Source of the DNA: Allomyces macrogynus ATCC 38327
Lineage: Eukaryota > Blastocladiomycota > Blastocladiomycetes > Blastocladiales > Blastocladiaceae
Assembly: GCA_000151295.1 (NCBI GenBank)
Contig: GG745347.1
Span: 495,147 to 559,146, forward strand
Direction: 5' to 3'
DNA: 64,000 nucleotides
Shown here: one piece after another, positions 54,688 to 64,000 of the stretch
How the letters are laid out: each line of letters opens with the position of its first letter
Numbering within the stretch: the first letter of the stretch is position 1
Position numbers and translations under genes: made by a program
The notes under the pieces: model-generated
What the model was told of the DNA's origin: nothing
The model's input: the letters and a program-made list of their open reading frames with translations, nothing else
Database searches by the model: none

Positions 54688-57600
54688 TCAGAACGAGCCC
54701 AGGTAAATCTCAATTGGCCGGCCATCTGCCGCGGCAACGAGCACACCGCCCTTGGGCGACCAGGCCTGCGAGCGGTAATCGTAGACGTGCGTGTGCTGCG
54801 AGTAATTGTGCACGTTAGAGCACTCGCCCTTCACAATGCGCCCGACCGCCGGTGGAATCCGTTGTGCGACCGTCGGCTCCACAAGAATCCGCTTATCCAC
54901 GGCCGCAAGCGCGTGGCCCATCGGATTGGGCGGCGCCGTGCCCTGCATGACGCGCCACAGCGACAGCGGCTTATCCTTGCGCGCGCGCTTCTCCTTGGGC
55001 AAGTCCTTTTCGTCCTTGACGGGCTCGGGCTCGGCCTCCGTATCCGTCTCAATCGCGTCCTCGGCCTTGTTGTCGGTCTCGATCGGCACGTCCTCGTCGG
55101 GCTCCTTGAGCACGTTCACAAGCTCATACGAGTCGGCTGACATGATCGGGCGGCGATACATTTGAAATACGCGCGCCCATGGCGTGAGCCCGTCGCCGTC
55201 TTCTTGCCGCCAAACGGCGCCCGTGTCCGCGGCCGGGTCGAGGGCCTTGACCGCTGGCGGCAGCGCGTCGCGCAGCGTCTCGAGAACGCGCACGTCGGTC
55301 TTGGAAATCGCGAGCTGCACGGCCGTCTTGCCCGCAAAGTCGCGCGCCAGAATCGAGTCAACCGGCTTGACGGGCGCCGTCGCGGCCGCGAGCTCGGCGC
55401 CGTGCTTGGAGATGTAGTCAAGAATGCGGCGCACCGTTTTGTACTCTCCCGCGAGCGTCGCGACGGCCAAGGGCGTATGCCCAAACGTGTCCGACTGCGC
55501 GCTCAGAATCTTGGCCATGGTCGGCAGCGGCACGCGCGCGAGGAACGGCGCGAGGAGTTTGCGCGGCCCACTGGCGCAGAGGTAGTGGAAAGGCGTCCAC
55601 TTGCGCTCCTTGGTCACGCGCAGTGGGTCGGCGCCCATATCGAGCAGCTTGGTGAGGCACCGCCGCGCCGTGTGCGACTGCCGGCACACAATGTGCAGCG
55701 GCGTCTCGCCATTGTCGTTGGTCGCGTTGAGCAGTTTTTCCGAGAACACGGCGCGGTCCTTGACGTGCTCGGCGAGCGCGTCCATGGCCTCGAGCGCGTG
55801 GTACTCGACCGCACAGTGCATGGCCGTCTTGCTCTTGTCCGCTCCGTACCCGTGCGTGAGCGTGAAGATGCGCTGCATGAACCGGCGGCGCTCGGCCGGA
55901 TCAATCAGGGCGGCCGCACGCGGGTCGCCGTGGTTGGCCCGCTTCGTCACGAAGTGGTCAATGTCGTGCTGCAGCGCCTTGGAGACAAAATACTTGATGA
56001 TGTCCGGCCGGTTGTACTCGGCCGCAATGTGCACGGGCAAAATGATGGTCGGGTTGAGCTTGCGCTTGGCGCCCTTGGACTTACCCAGGCCCGCGTAGAC
56101 GTCGCGCCACTTGAGCTTGGTCTGCTCCTCGTCCCACCGCTTGTCGCAGAAGTAAAACAACGGCATGTACAGGCCACCGAGGGCCTCGCGCACCAGCACG
56201 CGCAGGATCGGCAGGCGATCGGGCAGCTGCATGGCCAGCGAGAACGGCGAGCTGGTCGAGATCGTGAACCGGCTCGGGTCCGTAATGTTGACGCCGACCA
56301 CGTTGGCCACGTAGTCGGCAATGAAGTCGCCCTCATCCTTGACAATGCCCGTCGTCTTGAGCACGTCAAACGTGTAAGTCTTGTCGCCGAGGCCGCGGTA
56401 GGTGGAGATGATCGTGGAAATGCCCTCTTCCCACCCAGACAGCACACAGTAAGTGAGCGGGTCCGCGTACGATGACCATGCGAGAATGCGGGACGCCATA
56501 GTGAGCATGTCTCGCAACGGCGTCGCCGAGTGCGTGTGGTGCATGGCCGACGGCGCATTGCGGTCGTCGACCTGCTCGTGGAGCTCGGTCTCCTCGCCCG
56601 AGTCGTCGTCATTGTCGGAATTGTCGTAACTGCCGTCGTCGTCGGAACTGCCGTCCTCGTCGTCGCTGTCGTCGAGCTCATAGTTGTTGATCAGCGCCGC
56701 TTTCTTCTTCTTCTTTGCGTCCTCCTCGACGGGCGGCAGCGGCTTGTACTGCGCGTGCGTCGTACGCATGAGCCAGGCGAGAATGTGCGCGTGGCGTCGA
56801 AGAGTCGCGATCATGAGCGGCGACTCGTCATTGCAGTTGGTCACGGCCAAGAGCAGCCGTTCCTTGGCCACGAGCTTTTCAATCGTCGACAGGTCGCCGA
56901 GCCAAATCGCCTTGTAGAGCGAGTGGTAGTGCTTTTGGCGGTGGTCCGGGATCTTGTTCTTGTCGCGCGGCTCCGTGCGGTAGAGCTTGTAAGTGCCGTG
57001 CCGCGCGGCAACAGCCGCCTCGGCCTTGGCCTTGGCCGCGTCAATATCTTCTTGGTTCTTCATGACCTCGTCGGTCGGCTGAATGGCCATGGCCGACGGC
57101 GGGCGGTGCTCTTTGGCCGCAATCGTCGGCAACTTGACCGTGAACAAGTCCGGCCCGTACTCGACCGTGGCCCAGACGCGGTAATCGTAGAGCTGCGGCG
57201 AGTAGCTTTCCTTGAGGTTCATGTCCTGGCCCTTGCCGCCGGCCTCGACGAGCAAATCAATGATGCGGATGCAGGACACGACCCGCTCGTGCAGCGACTG
57301 GGTGTACTCGGTGAGCTCGGGGCGCACTTTTTCCTCGTCCTTGTCCTGTTTGGCCTTGTCGTCGTCGGCCTCGTCCTTTTCGAGCCCGAGGTCGCGGCGC
57401 TTCAGGTACTCGTCGTACGTGGCCGACTCGCGCATACGCTTGAGCCGCGCGGCAAACACTTCGGGCTTGATCTCCTCAGCGACCTCGCCTGGCTGGCGCG
57501 GCTTCTTGACGGGCTCGAGCGCGCGCTCCAGTTCGCGGTTGGAGTCGGCGAGTTTCGAGAACACTTGGTCGACGAGCGGTTCGGCACGATAATAGCTGGT

Positions 57601-60419
57601 GCGCACGTTCGGGTCAGCGCCATGCTTGAGCAGAAGCTGGACCATTTCGACGTGGACCGCCGACGGGACGCCCATCGCCGCTTTGGACAGCGGCTGGTCC
57701 ATGTAACGAATCTTGTACTCGGCCTGGTCCTCGGGGCACTTGTGGTACTCGACGGCCCACTGCTTGGTGAACTCGGCGGGCGCGCCGAGCTGCAGGAGCT
57801 GCGAGAGCAACTCGACGCTCGTCGACTCGATCGCGTCCACGACTAGGTCAGAAATGGTCTTGAACGTCGTCGCCGTCGGGTCCGAGTCGAGCAGGTACTT
57901 GACAATGTCCATGCGTTTGGCCTGCAGTGCGAGCTTGAGCACCGACGTGCTGTTGCTGTCGAGATCCGATGCGAGCGCGCCCGAGTCGATCAGCAACTCT
58001 ACCATGGGCAGATGCTTGCCCTCGTCCGGGCCGAGCCACGACAGCGCGAGTGCGGGTGCCGCATACTTGCGCCACGAGCCCTCGGCCTTGTAGGCCTTTT
58101 TCGGGCTCGCGCCCGCGTCCTTGATGAGCCACCGCGCAACATCGAGGTGGCCGTACAGGACCGCGTAGTGCAGCGGCGAGAAGCCCGAGTCCCAATCAAT
58201 GTGGTCGACGCGATGCACGTCGGGCTCCTCGACGTCTTCCTCGGCCGCTGAGGCCTCGGCCATGTCCGCGTCCTCGTCACCGTCGCCGTCGCCCTTGGCG
58301 CTACCGCCTTCGTCGCTGCCACCGCTGCCATCGCTGCCGGCTGAGACCATTTCAAAGTCGCCGTCCTCGTCGGGCGACGCGGCCTTCTTGCCACGCTTCT
58401 CGGGCGTCTGCTGCCCGGACGCGCCCGCGTCCTCGCCCTTGGCCTTGAGCGCGTCGAGGTTCTCCTTGGCCTTGGCCCAAAGCACCTGAGCGATCTCGAG
58501 GAAACCGTACTCGCACGCGAGATGCAGCGCGAGCCGGCCGTCTGGCATCGGCGACGAGACGCGCGCGCCGTACTCGAGCAGGACCTTGACCATGTCGAGG
58601 CGGCGGAACACAGTCGCGACGTGCAGCACCGAACGCCCTACCCAGTCGCGCGCCTCAATGGCCATGAGCCAGGCCTTGCGGCGCTCTTCCTCGGTGGGCG
58701 CTGCCATTCCCTTGGCACGGGCCGTATCGAGCAACGTGCGCACGCGCGCAATGTCGCCGTGCGCGACGGCATAGACGAGAGCCGACCGGTCCTCGGTGAT
58801 GTAGGCGTCGGCCGCCCAATCGTCGTCGGTGATCGGGTGGAACGACCCGATCGTCTGGCGGCCCGGGTCATCGACCATGAACGAGAGCGGCCCATGCACG
58901 AAATTCTCGACATCCTCCTTATCCTCGGGCGTGACGATCGGCGGGCACGTCCCGCAGCAGTCGCCCATGACCTCTTCCATGGTCCCGAAAAACACGGGGT
59001 GCTGGTGCACCGACACGCCGCGCTTCGACATGAACCACTCGTTGTTGAGCGTCTTGTCCTTTTTGGCCAGCAGCTTGACGATCTTGCTCGCAGTGTACTC
59101 GGGCCCGTACGGCAAAAACACCGACGAGTAATCCGACGACTCGAACGCGTCGTTGCGCGCCTTCAAGTCGCGCCGCCGCCGCCACGCCTGCGCCTCGTAC
59201 CGGCCCGCGTTCTTGTGCGCTGGGCGCTGCTTGCGCTCGCGCTGCGCCTCCTTGTACTGCAGCCGCGTCTCTTGGTCGCCGAGCGCTTCGAACACGAGCA
59301 GCCGCGCGAGCCCTTGCACCTTGTCGAACCCGCGCTCGTAGATCTGCGGGTCGACCAGGTCGCGGTGCAGGTTCGGGACCTTGACGCTGTACCCGCGCTG
59401 CGAGTACTTGGCGAGCCGCGCCTCGTAGGTCGGCGAACGCCGCGACACGTCAATCGAGTTGATGTGCGTGATCAGCGCGAGGTGCGCGCGCGGAGTCGCG
59501 AGCACGTCGATGCCGTTGTACCCGACGGCGCACGCGTCGACGTCGAAGCCCTGCGGGTGGAGAGGGTAGGTTAGCGAGCGCTCTTTGAAATGGCTGGTAT
59601 ACGCGAGAGCTGGGAGCGTACCATCAGCGTCTCGGCCGGGCTCTTGTAAAGACGTAAGATGATCTGAATGTGCCGGTACGGGTACTGCGAGACAATCGTG
59701 CACGCGTGCGTGGTACTACATGCAGCGGAGGAGACAAAGAGAGTCAGATCCCCGGATATCAACAAAGGAAGAGGACTGAAAATTGCGTACCGAATCACGA
59801 CCACCTCAAACGGCACCGAGTCCATGATTGCCTGGTAGACCTCCTCCATCTTGGCGCGCGCCGCCTCCTCGTCGAGCCCGTGGATGAACAGGTCGATATC
59901 GCCAGCGCCGTACTTGGTCAAGAAGAAGTCGCGGCGCTCACCATACGTCGTTTCGGGCGGCAAGTGCGAGAGACACGCCTGCACAGCGCCGCCCGCGACA
60001 AACACATTCTCCCAGTTCAAACAATCGAGCGCGCCGGCGGTAAACAGCTTCCAGTTCAACATAAACTCGGACTTGTCGGCCACAGCCTTGGTCCCTTCCT
60101 TGGGCCGGTCGGCCGAGGCCATGACGAGAGGCGCGTCGACATCCTCTTGCCACTGGCGCGGCACGCGCAGCGCGTCCTTGGGCAGCGCGTGGACGGGCAC
60201 GAGCAACGCGTGCGGATCCGAGACGGCGGGCGAGTCGCGGTTCTGCGCAAAGCACCGGCGCAGATCGTGCTCACGCCGTGCATAGTCGATGCGGAAGGCC
60301 TCGCGCGCCGCGTACGATTCGTTGGAGGCGGCGAGCAGCGCTTGGCCGTATTGCGCCGCGTCCAGACGCGGCACGCGCGTCGTCGGCAGCGGGCCCGTGG
60401 TCACGGCAGCGTCGGACAT
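54688..60419 (-). CDS. Giant ankyrin-repeat protein with nucleotidyltransferase-like N-terminus, 1861 aa
   Basis: Exons 59791-60419, 59622-59715 and 54688-59550 total 1862 codons. The N-terminal about 330 residues form a conserved fungal module: LFTAGALDCLNWENVFVAGG AVQACL, then YGAGDIDLFIHGLDEEAARA, IVSQYPYRHIQIILRLYKSP, GFDVDACAVGYNGIDVLATP, RRSPTYEARLAKYSQRGYSV. The VAGGAV...DIDLF pair recalls nucleotidyltransferase folds. Ankyrin repeats follow over residues about 430-1750, for example DGRLALHLACEYGFLEIAQV, GFSPLHYAVLYGHLDVARWL, NGETPLHIVCRQSHTARRCL and FGHTPLAVATLAGEYKTVRR. They are interrupted by two acidic low-complexity stretches (near residues 600 and 1190). The C-terminus returns to a conserved non-repeat part (KGECSNVHNYSQHTHVYDYR). 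Similar unnamed ankyrin proteins occur in other fungi as far as I know. Substrate, partner and location are unknown. Confidence 0.85.
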
Positions 60420-61115
60420 GTTGGCTGGCGGTTCTGGTCGCGGACACCTGGCGATGAGCTCTTCGGGACGATTCGGTCAGGTTGCGCGTGTCGTTGGAGC
60501 GGCCAGCGCGCCAAACGAAGATGCTGTCGGTCAGGCCGGATTGCGGTTGCGGGCACTGGCGCGCGCCGCCGTGGTTTTTGTAGTGGTCGCGATCACGCCC
60601 ATGGTGGGACGCGTCGTGACGCGCCAAAGCAGATCGGGTGTGAGACTCACTCGCACCACGTCGCGCTCAGCCCCAGCCTCCCGGCCAGCAGGCACGCAGG
60701 CACGCAGGCACTTGAACGACATCGCCAACCTGGCCTTGCCTGCGCGCCCAAAGCATCGAGTCGACGACATCCTGGCCCAAGAGTGACACGACGGGAGCGG
60801 CCGGCCGGCCGGCCAGGCAAGGATCGCGACAACAACGGAAAGCGAATCGCGCGAGTATATCACATATGTACTATCTCCACNNNNNNNNNNNNNNNNNNNN
60901 NNNNNNNNNNNNNNNNNNNNNNNNNNNNNNNNNNNNNNNNNNNNNNNNNNNNNNNNNNNNNNNNNNNNNNNNNNNNNNNNTTCCACCCACGAACACGAGA
61001 TGCGCAGCGACTCCGGAACCACGGCGCGGCCTGGATCAAAATTCGCCAATATGCCCCGGTACCGAACGTGCATCTATCTCCACCCGACCCACACCACGAC
61101 AGGGGCCCCCCCTTC
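60420..61115. other. Intergenic with assembly gap
   Basis: Sequence between the ankyrin gene (-) and urocanase (-). It shows no recognisable coding region on either side of the gap. Confidence 0.45.
60881..60980. other. Assembly gap, exactly 100 N
   Basis: Run of 100 Ns, a conventional gap size, so true distance and even adjacency of the two sides are not established by this sequence. Confidence 0.99.
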
Positions 61116-63407
61116 TTACAGCCCAAGCGACGCCAGCACCTCGTCCGACGCCTGCTGCGGCCGCGTGAGCTTGAGCAGCGGCTCAAACGCCTCGGCCTCG
61201 TTGATCTGCATCTGCGCGTTCTCGTTACCCGCCCACGCGCGGCGCGCAATGCCATTGTTCACGTCCCAGAACAGCATACGGCGAGCGCGCATGGCCGCGG
61301 CCTCGGTGCCATCGAGCAGCAGCAGGAACCCGCCGTTCATGACCTCGCCCCACCCGACACCGCCGCCGTTGTGCAGCGAGACTGACGTTGCTCCGCGGAA
61401 TGCGTCCCCAACAAAGTTGTGCACGGACATATCGGCGGTGAACTTGGACCCGTCGGTCACGTTGGAGGTTTCGCGGAACGGCGAGTCGGTCCCAGAAACG
61501 TCGTGGTGGTCGCGCGAGAGCATGACGGGGCCCTTCAACCGGCCATCGGCGATCGCCTGGTTGAGCGCGAGCGCGACGCGCATGCGGCCCTCGGCGTTCA
61601 CGTACAGGATGCGCGCCTGCGAGCCGACCACGAGCTTGTGCTCGCCGCAGTGCGTGATCCAGTGGTGGTTGTCTGGGATATAGAAAAGGTGGACGCGATC
61701 AGTTTCCAGACTCTACAATGGCGAGAAACAGCGAATCGAGACGTACCGCTGTACTGCTCGATCTGGCGCTTGCCGAGCTCGTTGGCGCGCGCCTTGGACT
61801 CCTTGGACAGGTCGGTCAGCACCTGCGCCGCAATCTCGTCGGTCGTCTGCAGGTCGCTTTCGAGGCCGCTCGTGCACACCCCTAAAGAAATCATGAAACG
61901 GTGAGATCAGTTTCGCGCTGCGCCAGGTCCCATTCGGAAGGGCAGCGAAACGTACAGCGGAAGGGGCCAAAGCCAAGACTGAAGATATCGCCCATGATCG
62001 CCTGCACGTACGACGGGTACTTGAACTCGCCGTCCTCGCGCAAGATATCGGCGCCCGCGCGGCTCGACTCGAGCAGCATCGCGTTCCCGTAATCAAAGTA
62101 GGCCATCCCACGCGCCGTGAGCTGGTTGATGGCCGCGACCTGACGGCGAAGCGACTCCTGCACGAGCGCCTTGAACTTGTCGGGGTTCTCGACCATCATG
62201 ACCTGCGACTCCTCAAACGAAATCTGCGCCGGGTAGTACCCGCCCTGGAACGGGTTGTGCAGCGACGTCTGGTCACTGCCGAGCTCCGGAATCAAATCTG
62301 CGTCCTTGACCGCTTCCTTGGCGAGCCGCTCCCACACGTCGACGACGTTGCCGTGGTACCCAATCGAGACGGGCACCTTGTCGGCACGCGCGCGCTTGAT
62401 GCGCGCAATCAGCGCGTCGAGCCCCGACACCTTTTCCGTGACCCACCCTTGCTCGAACCGCTTGTCGAGCGCGGCGCGGTCGACTTCGGCAATGACGGCG
62501 ATCATGCCGCAAATGAAACCGGCCTTAGGCTGCGCGCCCGACATGCCGCCAAGACCCGCCGAGACGAACAGCTTGCCGCGCAGGTCCGACGTGCCGACGT
62601 ACTTGCGGCCCGCGTTCAGCAGCGTGATGGTCGTGCCGTGCACAATACCCTGCGGCCCAATGTAGCAGTAAGACCCGGCCGTCATTTGGCCGTACTGCGA
62701 GACGCCCATCGCGTAGAGCTTGTCGTAATCGGCGCGCGACGAGTAGTTGGGAATGACCATGCCGTTAGTCACGACGACGCGCGGCGCGTCCTTGTGCGAC
62801 GGGAACAGACCCATCGGGTGGCCCGAGTACATGACGAGCGTCTGCTCGTCGGTCATTTCCGACAGGTACTTCATGACGAGGTGGTACTGCGCCCAGTTGG
62901 AGAAGACAGAACCGTTACCGCCGTAAGTGATGAGCTCGTGCGGGAATTGCGCGACGCGGCGGTCCAGGTTGTTCATGATCATGAGCTGGATGCCCGCGGC
63001 CTGGATCGACTTGGACGGGTAGTCGGCAATCGGGTAGGCCTGCATCTCGTAGCTACGGGCGGACAATTGGTCAGACAGTTGGTCATCGACCTTCTCCACC
63101 AGTTGGCATTGGCTGGCAACGAGACGTACTTGGTTGGGCGAAATCGGAACATGTAGATGTGGCCAAACACGTCGAGCTCCTTCAGAAACTCCTTGGCGAG
63201 CTTGGCGTGGTCCTTGGGGGCAAAGTACCGCAGCGCATTGCGGATCGCCTGCTTCTTCTCGGCGGCGTTGAGGTAGTGCACGCGCTTGGGTGCGTGCGGG
63301 ACCGACGGGTCGCGCGCAAAGACTTGCTCCTCGGTGCGCGCCCAGAATTCGGGCTGGTCGAGGCCAAGCGTCAGGCACTTGAGCGTTGTTGCGTGCGAGT
63401 TGGCCAT
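61116..63407 (-). CDS. hutU: Urocanate hydratase (urocanase)
   Basis: NAD-dependent enzyme that converts urocanate to imidazolone propionate, the second step of histidine breakdown. Exons 63130-63407, 61956-63052, 61747-61881 and 61116-61672 total 689 codons (688 residues), the length of eukaryotic urocanases rather than the about 555 of bacteria. The join at 63053-63129 gives RFRPTNYEMQAYPIADYPSK; that at 61882-61955 gives GFGPFRWVCTSG, which holds the conserved active-site cysteine. Other motifs are PHELITYGGNGSVFSNWAQY, MYSGHPMGLFPSH, YCYIGPQGIVHGT, GLGGMSGAQPKAG, SIGYHGNVVDVWERL, SRDHHDVSGTDSPF and SLHNGGGVGWGEVMNGGF. A TATA-like box lies about 70 bases upstream of the start. No other histidine-degradation gene is in view. 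Its left neighbour is across an assembly gap. Confidence 0.96.
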
Positions 63408-64000
63408 GGTTGCAGTGAGCGGTCGTGCGAGCTGATGCAACCGAATTCTGGCCGGGCGGGTCGCCGTGGGCCTTATATATCGCCGTCGCTGGCGAGCATC
63501 CAGGTGCAGCCAGTGCAGCAAGCCATGATCGGCGCGCGACGCGGTCGGGAGTGCGAGGATGGGTGCGGCAGGTCGGCCCGTCTCGCAACCACGTGTCGGG
63601 GCCGCGAGACACTTGTGCGCCGGCTTTCGCCCTTGTTACGCTGCTTTTCGCCTCAGTACGCCACTTTCGCCCGCCGCTTGCCGTTCAGCCCATGGCTTTG
63701 CCGCGGGCCGGCCGTAACAGCGATGCAGCCGATCTGGTCCTAAGCCTTTGAACAATGCAAGGGGCCGGGTAAAACATGTTTCTCGAGTCTTCTCTTGTTC
63801 GGCACGCCCTGCTTGAACCTCGCTTGAACGGGCGACGCACGCGAACGTGCCGCGCGTGGATTTGACTGGGATCATGGAGCACGATGGGATAAGCAAAGAA
63901 TCGAGCAGAGAATGCAATGGCGACCCAGTACGGCGTAGCATGACGTGGTTTGCGACTCAAGGTGGGTTGCAAACCATTTGGTTGGAAACTGTCACCACCA
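63408..64000. other. Intergenic, urocanase upstream region
   Basis: Upstream sequence of urocanase (-) to the window edge. It includes the TATA-like box. No gene recognised. Confidence 0.45.
63473..63480 (-). promoter_or_regulatory. TATA-like box of urocanase
   Basis: ATATATAA on the minus strand, 66-73 bases upstream of the urocanase ATG, within otherwise GC-rich sequence. Its position fits a core promoter with a short 5' UTR. Confidence 0.5.

Noticed and set aside
55162..57846. Two plus-strand open frames of about 437 and 438 codons
   Set aside because: They are antisense shadows of the ankyrin gene, whose minus-strand frame has real repeats and conserved motifs. Their composition (Arg/Val/His-rich) is that of reverse-complemented GC-rich coding DNA.
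1..64000. CRISPR arrays, insertion sequences, bacterial operons
   Set aside because: No spaced repeat arrays, transposase frames or Shine-Dalgarno-led operons; introns and gene content are eukaryotic.

Overview
The window is nuclear DNA from a GC-rich, gene-dense eukaryote, most likely a flagellated (zoosporic) fungus. Fungal signs are a Zn(II)2Cys6 transcription factor, an SSH4-type Rsp5 adaptor, an RTP1/TANGO6 protein and very short introns (mostly 60-110 nt, GT...AG, often starting GTACG or GTATG). An intact intraflagellar-transport gene (IFT52) argues for a lineage that still makes a flagellum, and urocanase is rare in Dikarya. Blastocladiomycota (for example Allomyces) would fit, but the species is inferred, not read from the sequence.

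Layout. 1-623: 5' half of deoxyhypusine hydroxylase (-). 1.7-4.5 kb: two broken F-box/LRR-like genes (+). 4.6-6.5 kb: membrane-anchored histidine acid phosphatase (-). 7.4-9.1 kb: NEK kinase (-). 10.2-11.7 kb: SSH4-like SPRY protein (+). 11.9-12.7 kb: Myb-like lysine-rich protein (-). 13.3-16.4 kb: TANGO6/RTP1 (-), divergent from UBP6/USP14 (+, 16.6-18.6). 18.9-20.9 kb: RNPS1-like SR protein (-), divergent from a PAS-kinase-type kinase (+, 22.3-25.0). 25.6-26.8 kb: PINX1/PXR1 (-), divergent from mitochondrial EF-Tu (+, 27.2-28.7). 29.6-29.8 kb: F-box/LRR relic. 30.5-31.5 kb: DUF4203 membrane protein (+). 31.7-33.6 kb: VMS1/ANKZF1 (-). 33.8-34.5 kb: Cys-rich unknown (+). 35.1-36.0 kb: U2A' (+), convergent with IFT52 (-, 36.2-38.2). 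38.7-39.8 kb: LRR pseudogene (+). 40.3-44.0 kb: Zn2Cys6 factor with an 846-nt intron (-). 46.1-48.1 kb: CCT5 (-), divergent from LETM1 (+, 48.8-51.6). 51.8-53.6 kb: a tRNA 3' half abutting an LRR pseudogene (-). 54.7-60.4 kb: 1861-residue ankyrin protein (-). 60881-60980: assembly gap. 61.1-63.4 kb: urocanase (-).

Most genes are conserved housekeeping functions: hypusination, splicing (U2A', RNPS1), chaperonin, ribosome quality control, proteasome deubiquitination, mitochondrial translation and ion exchange, flagellar transport. They are separated by short promoters, several of them shared between divergent genes. I rebuilt exon structures by joining frames at GT/AG sites so that conserved motifs run through. 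For ten genes (SSH4, RTP1, UBP6, TUF1, VMS1, LEA1, IFT52, CCT5, LETM1, urocanase), plus the ankyrin, DUF4203 and Zn2Cys6 genes, the joined exons add up to whole codons.

The most unusual content is a lineage-specific F-box/LRR family present as at least five broken copies, one joined to a truncated tRNA. Also notable are a large ankyrin protein with a nucleotidyltransferase-like N-terminal motif, repeated 16-nt G runs, and apparent frameshifts in otherwise conserved genes that may be assembly errors.
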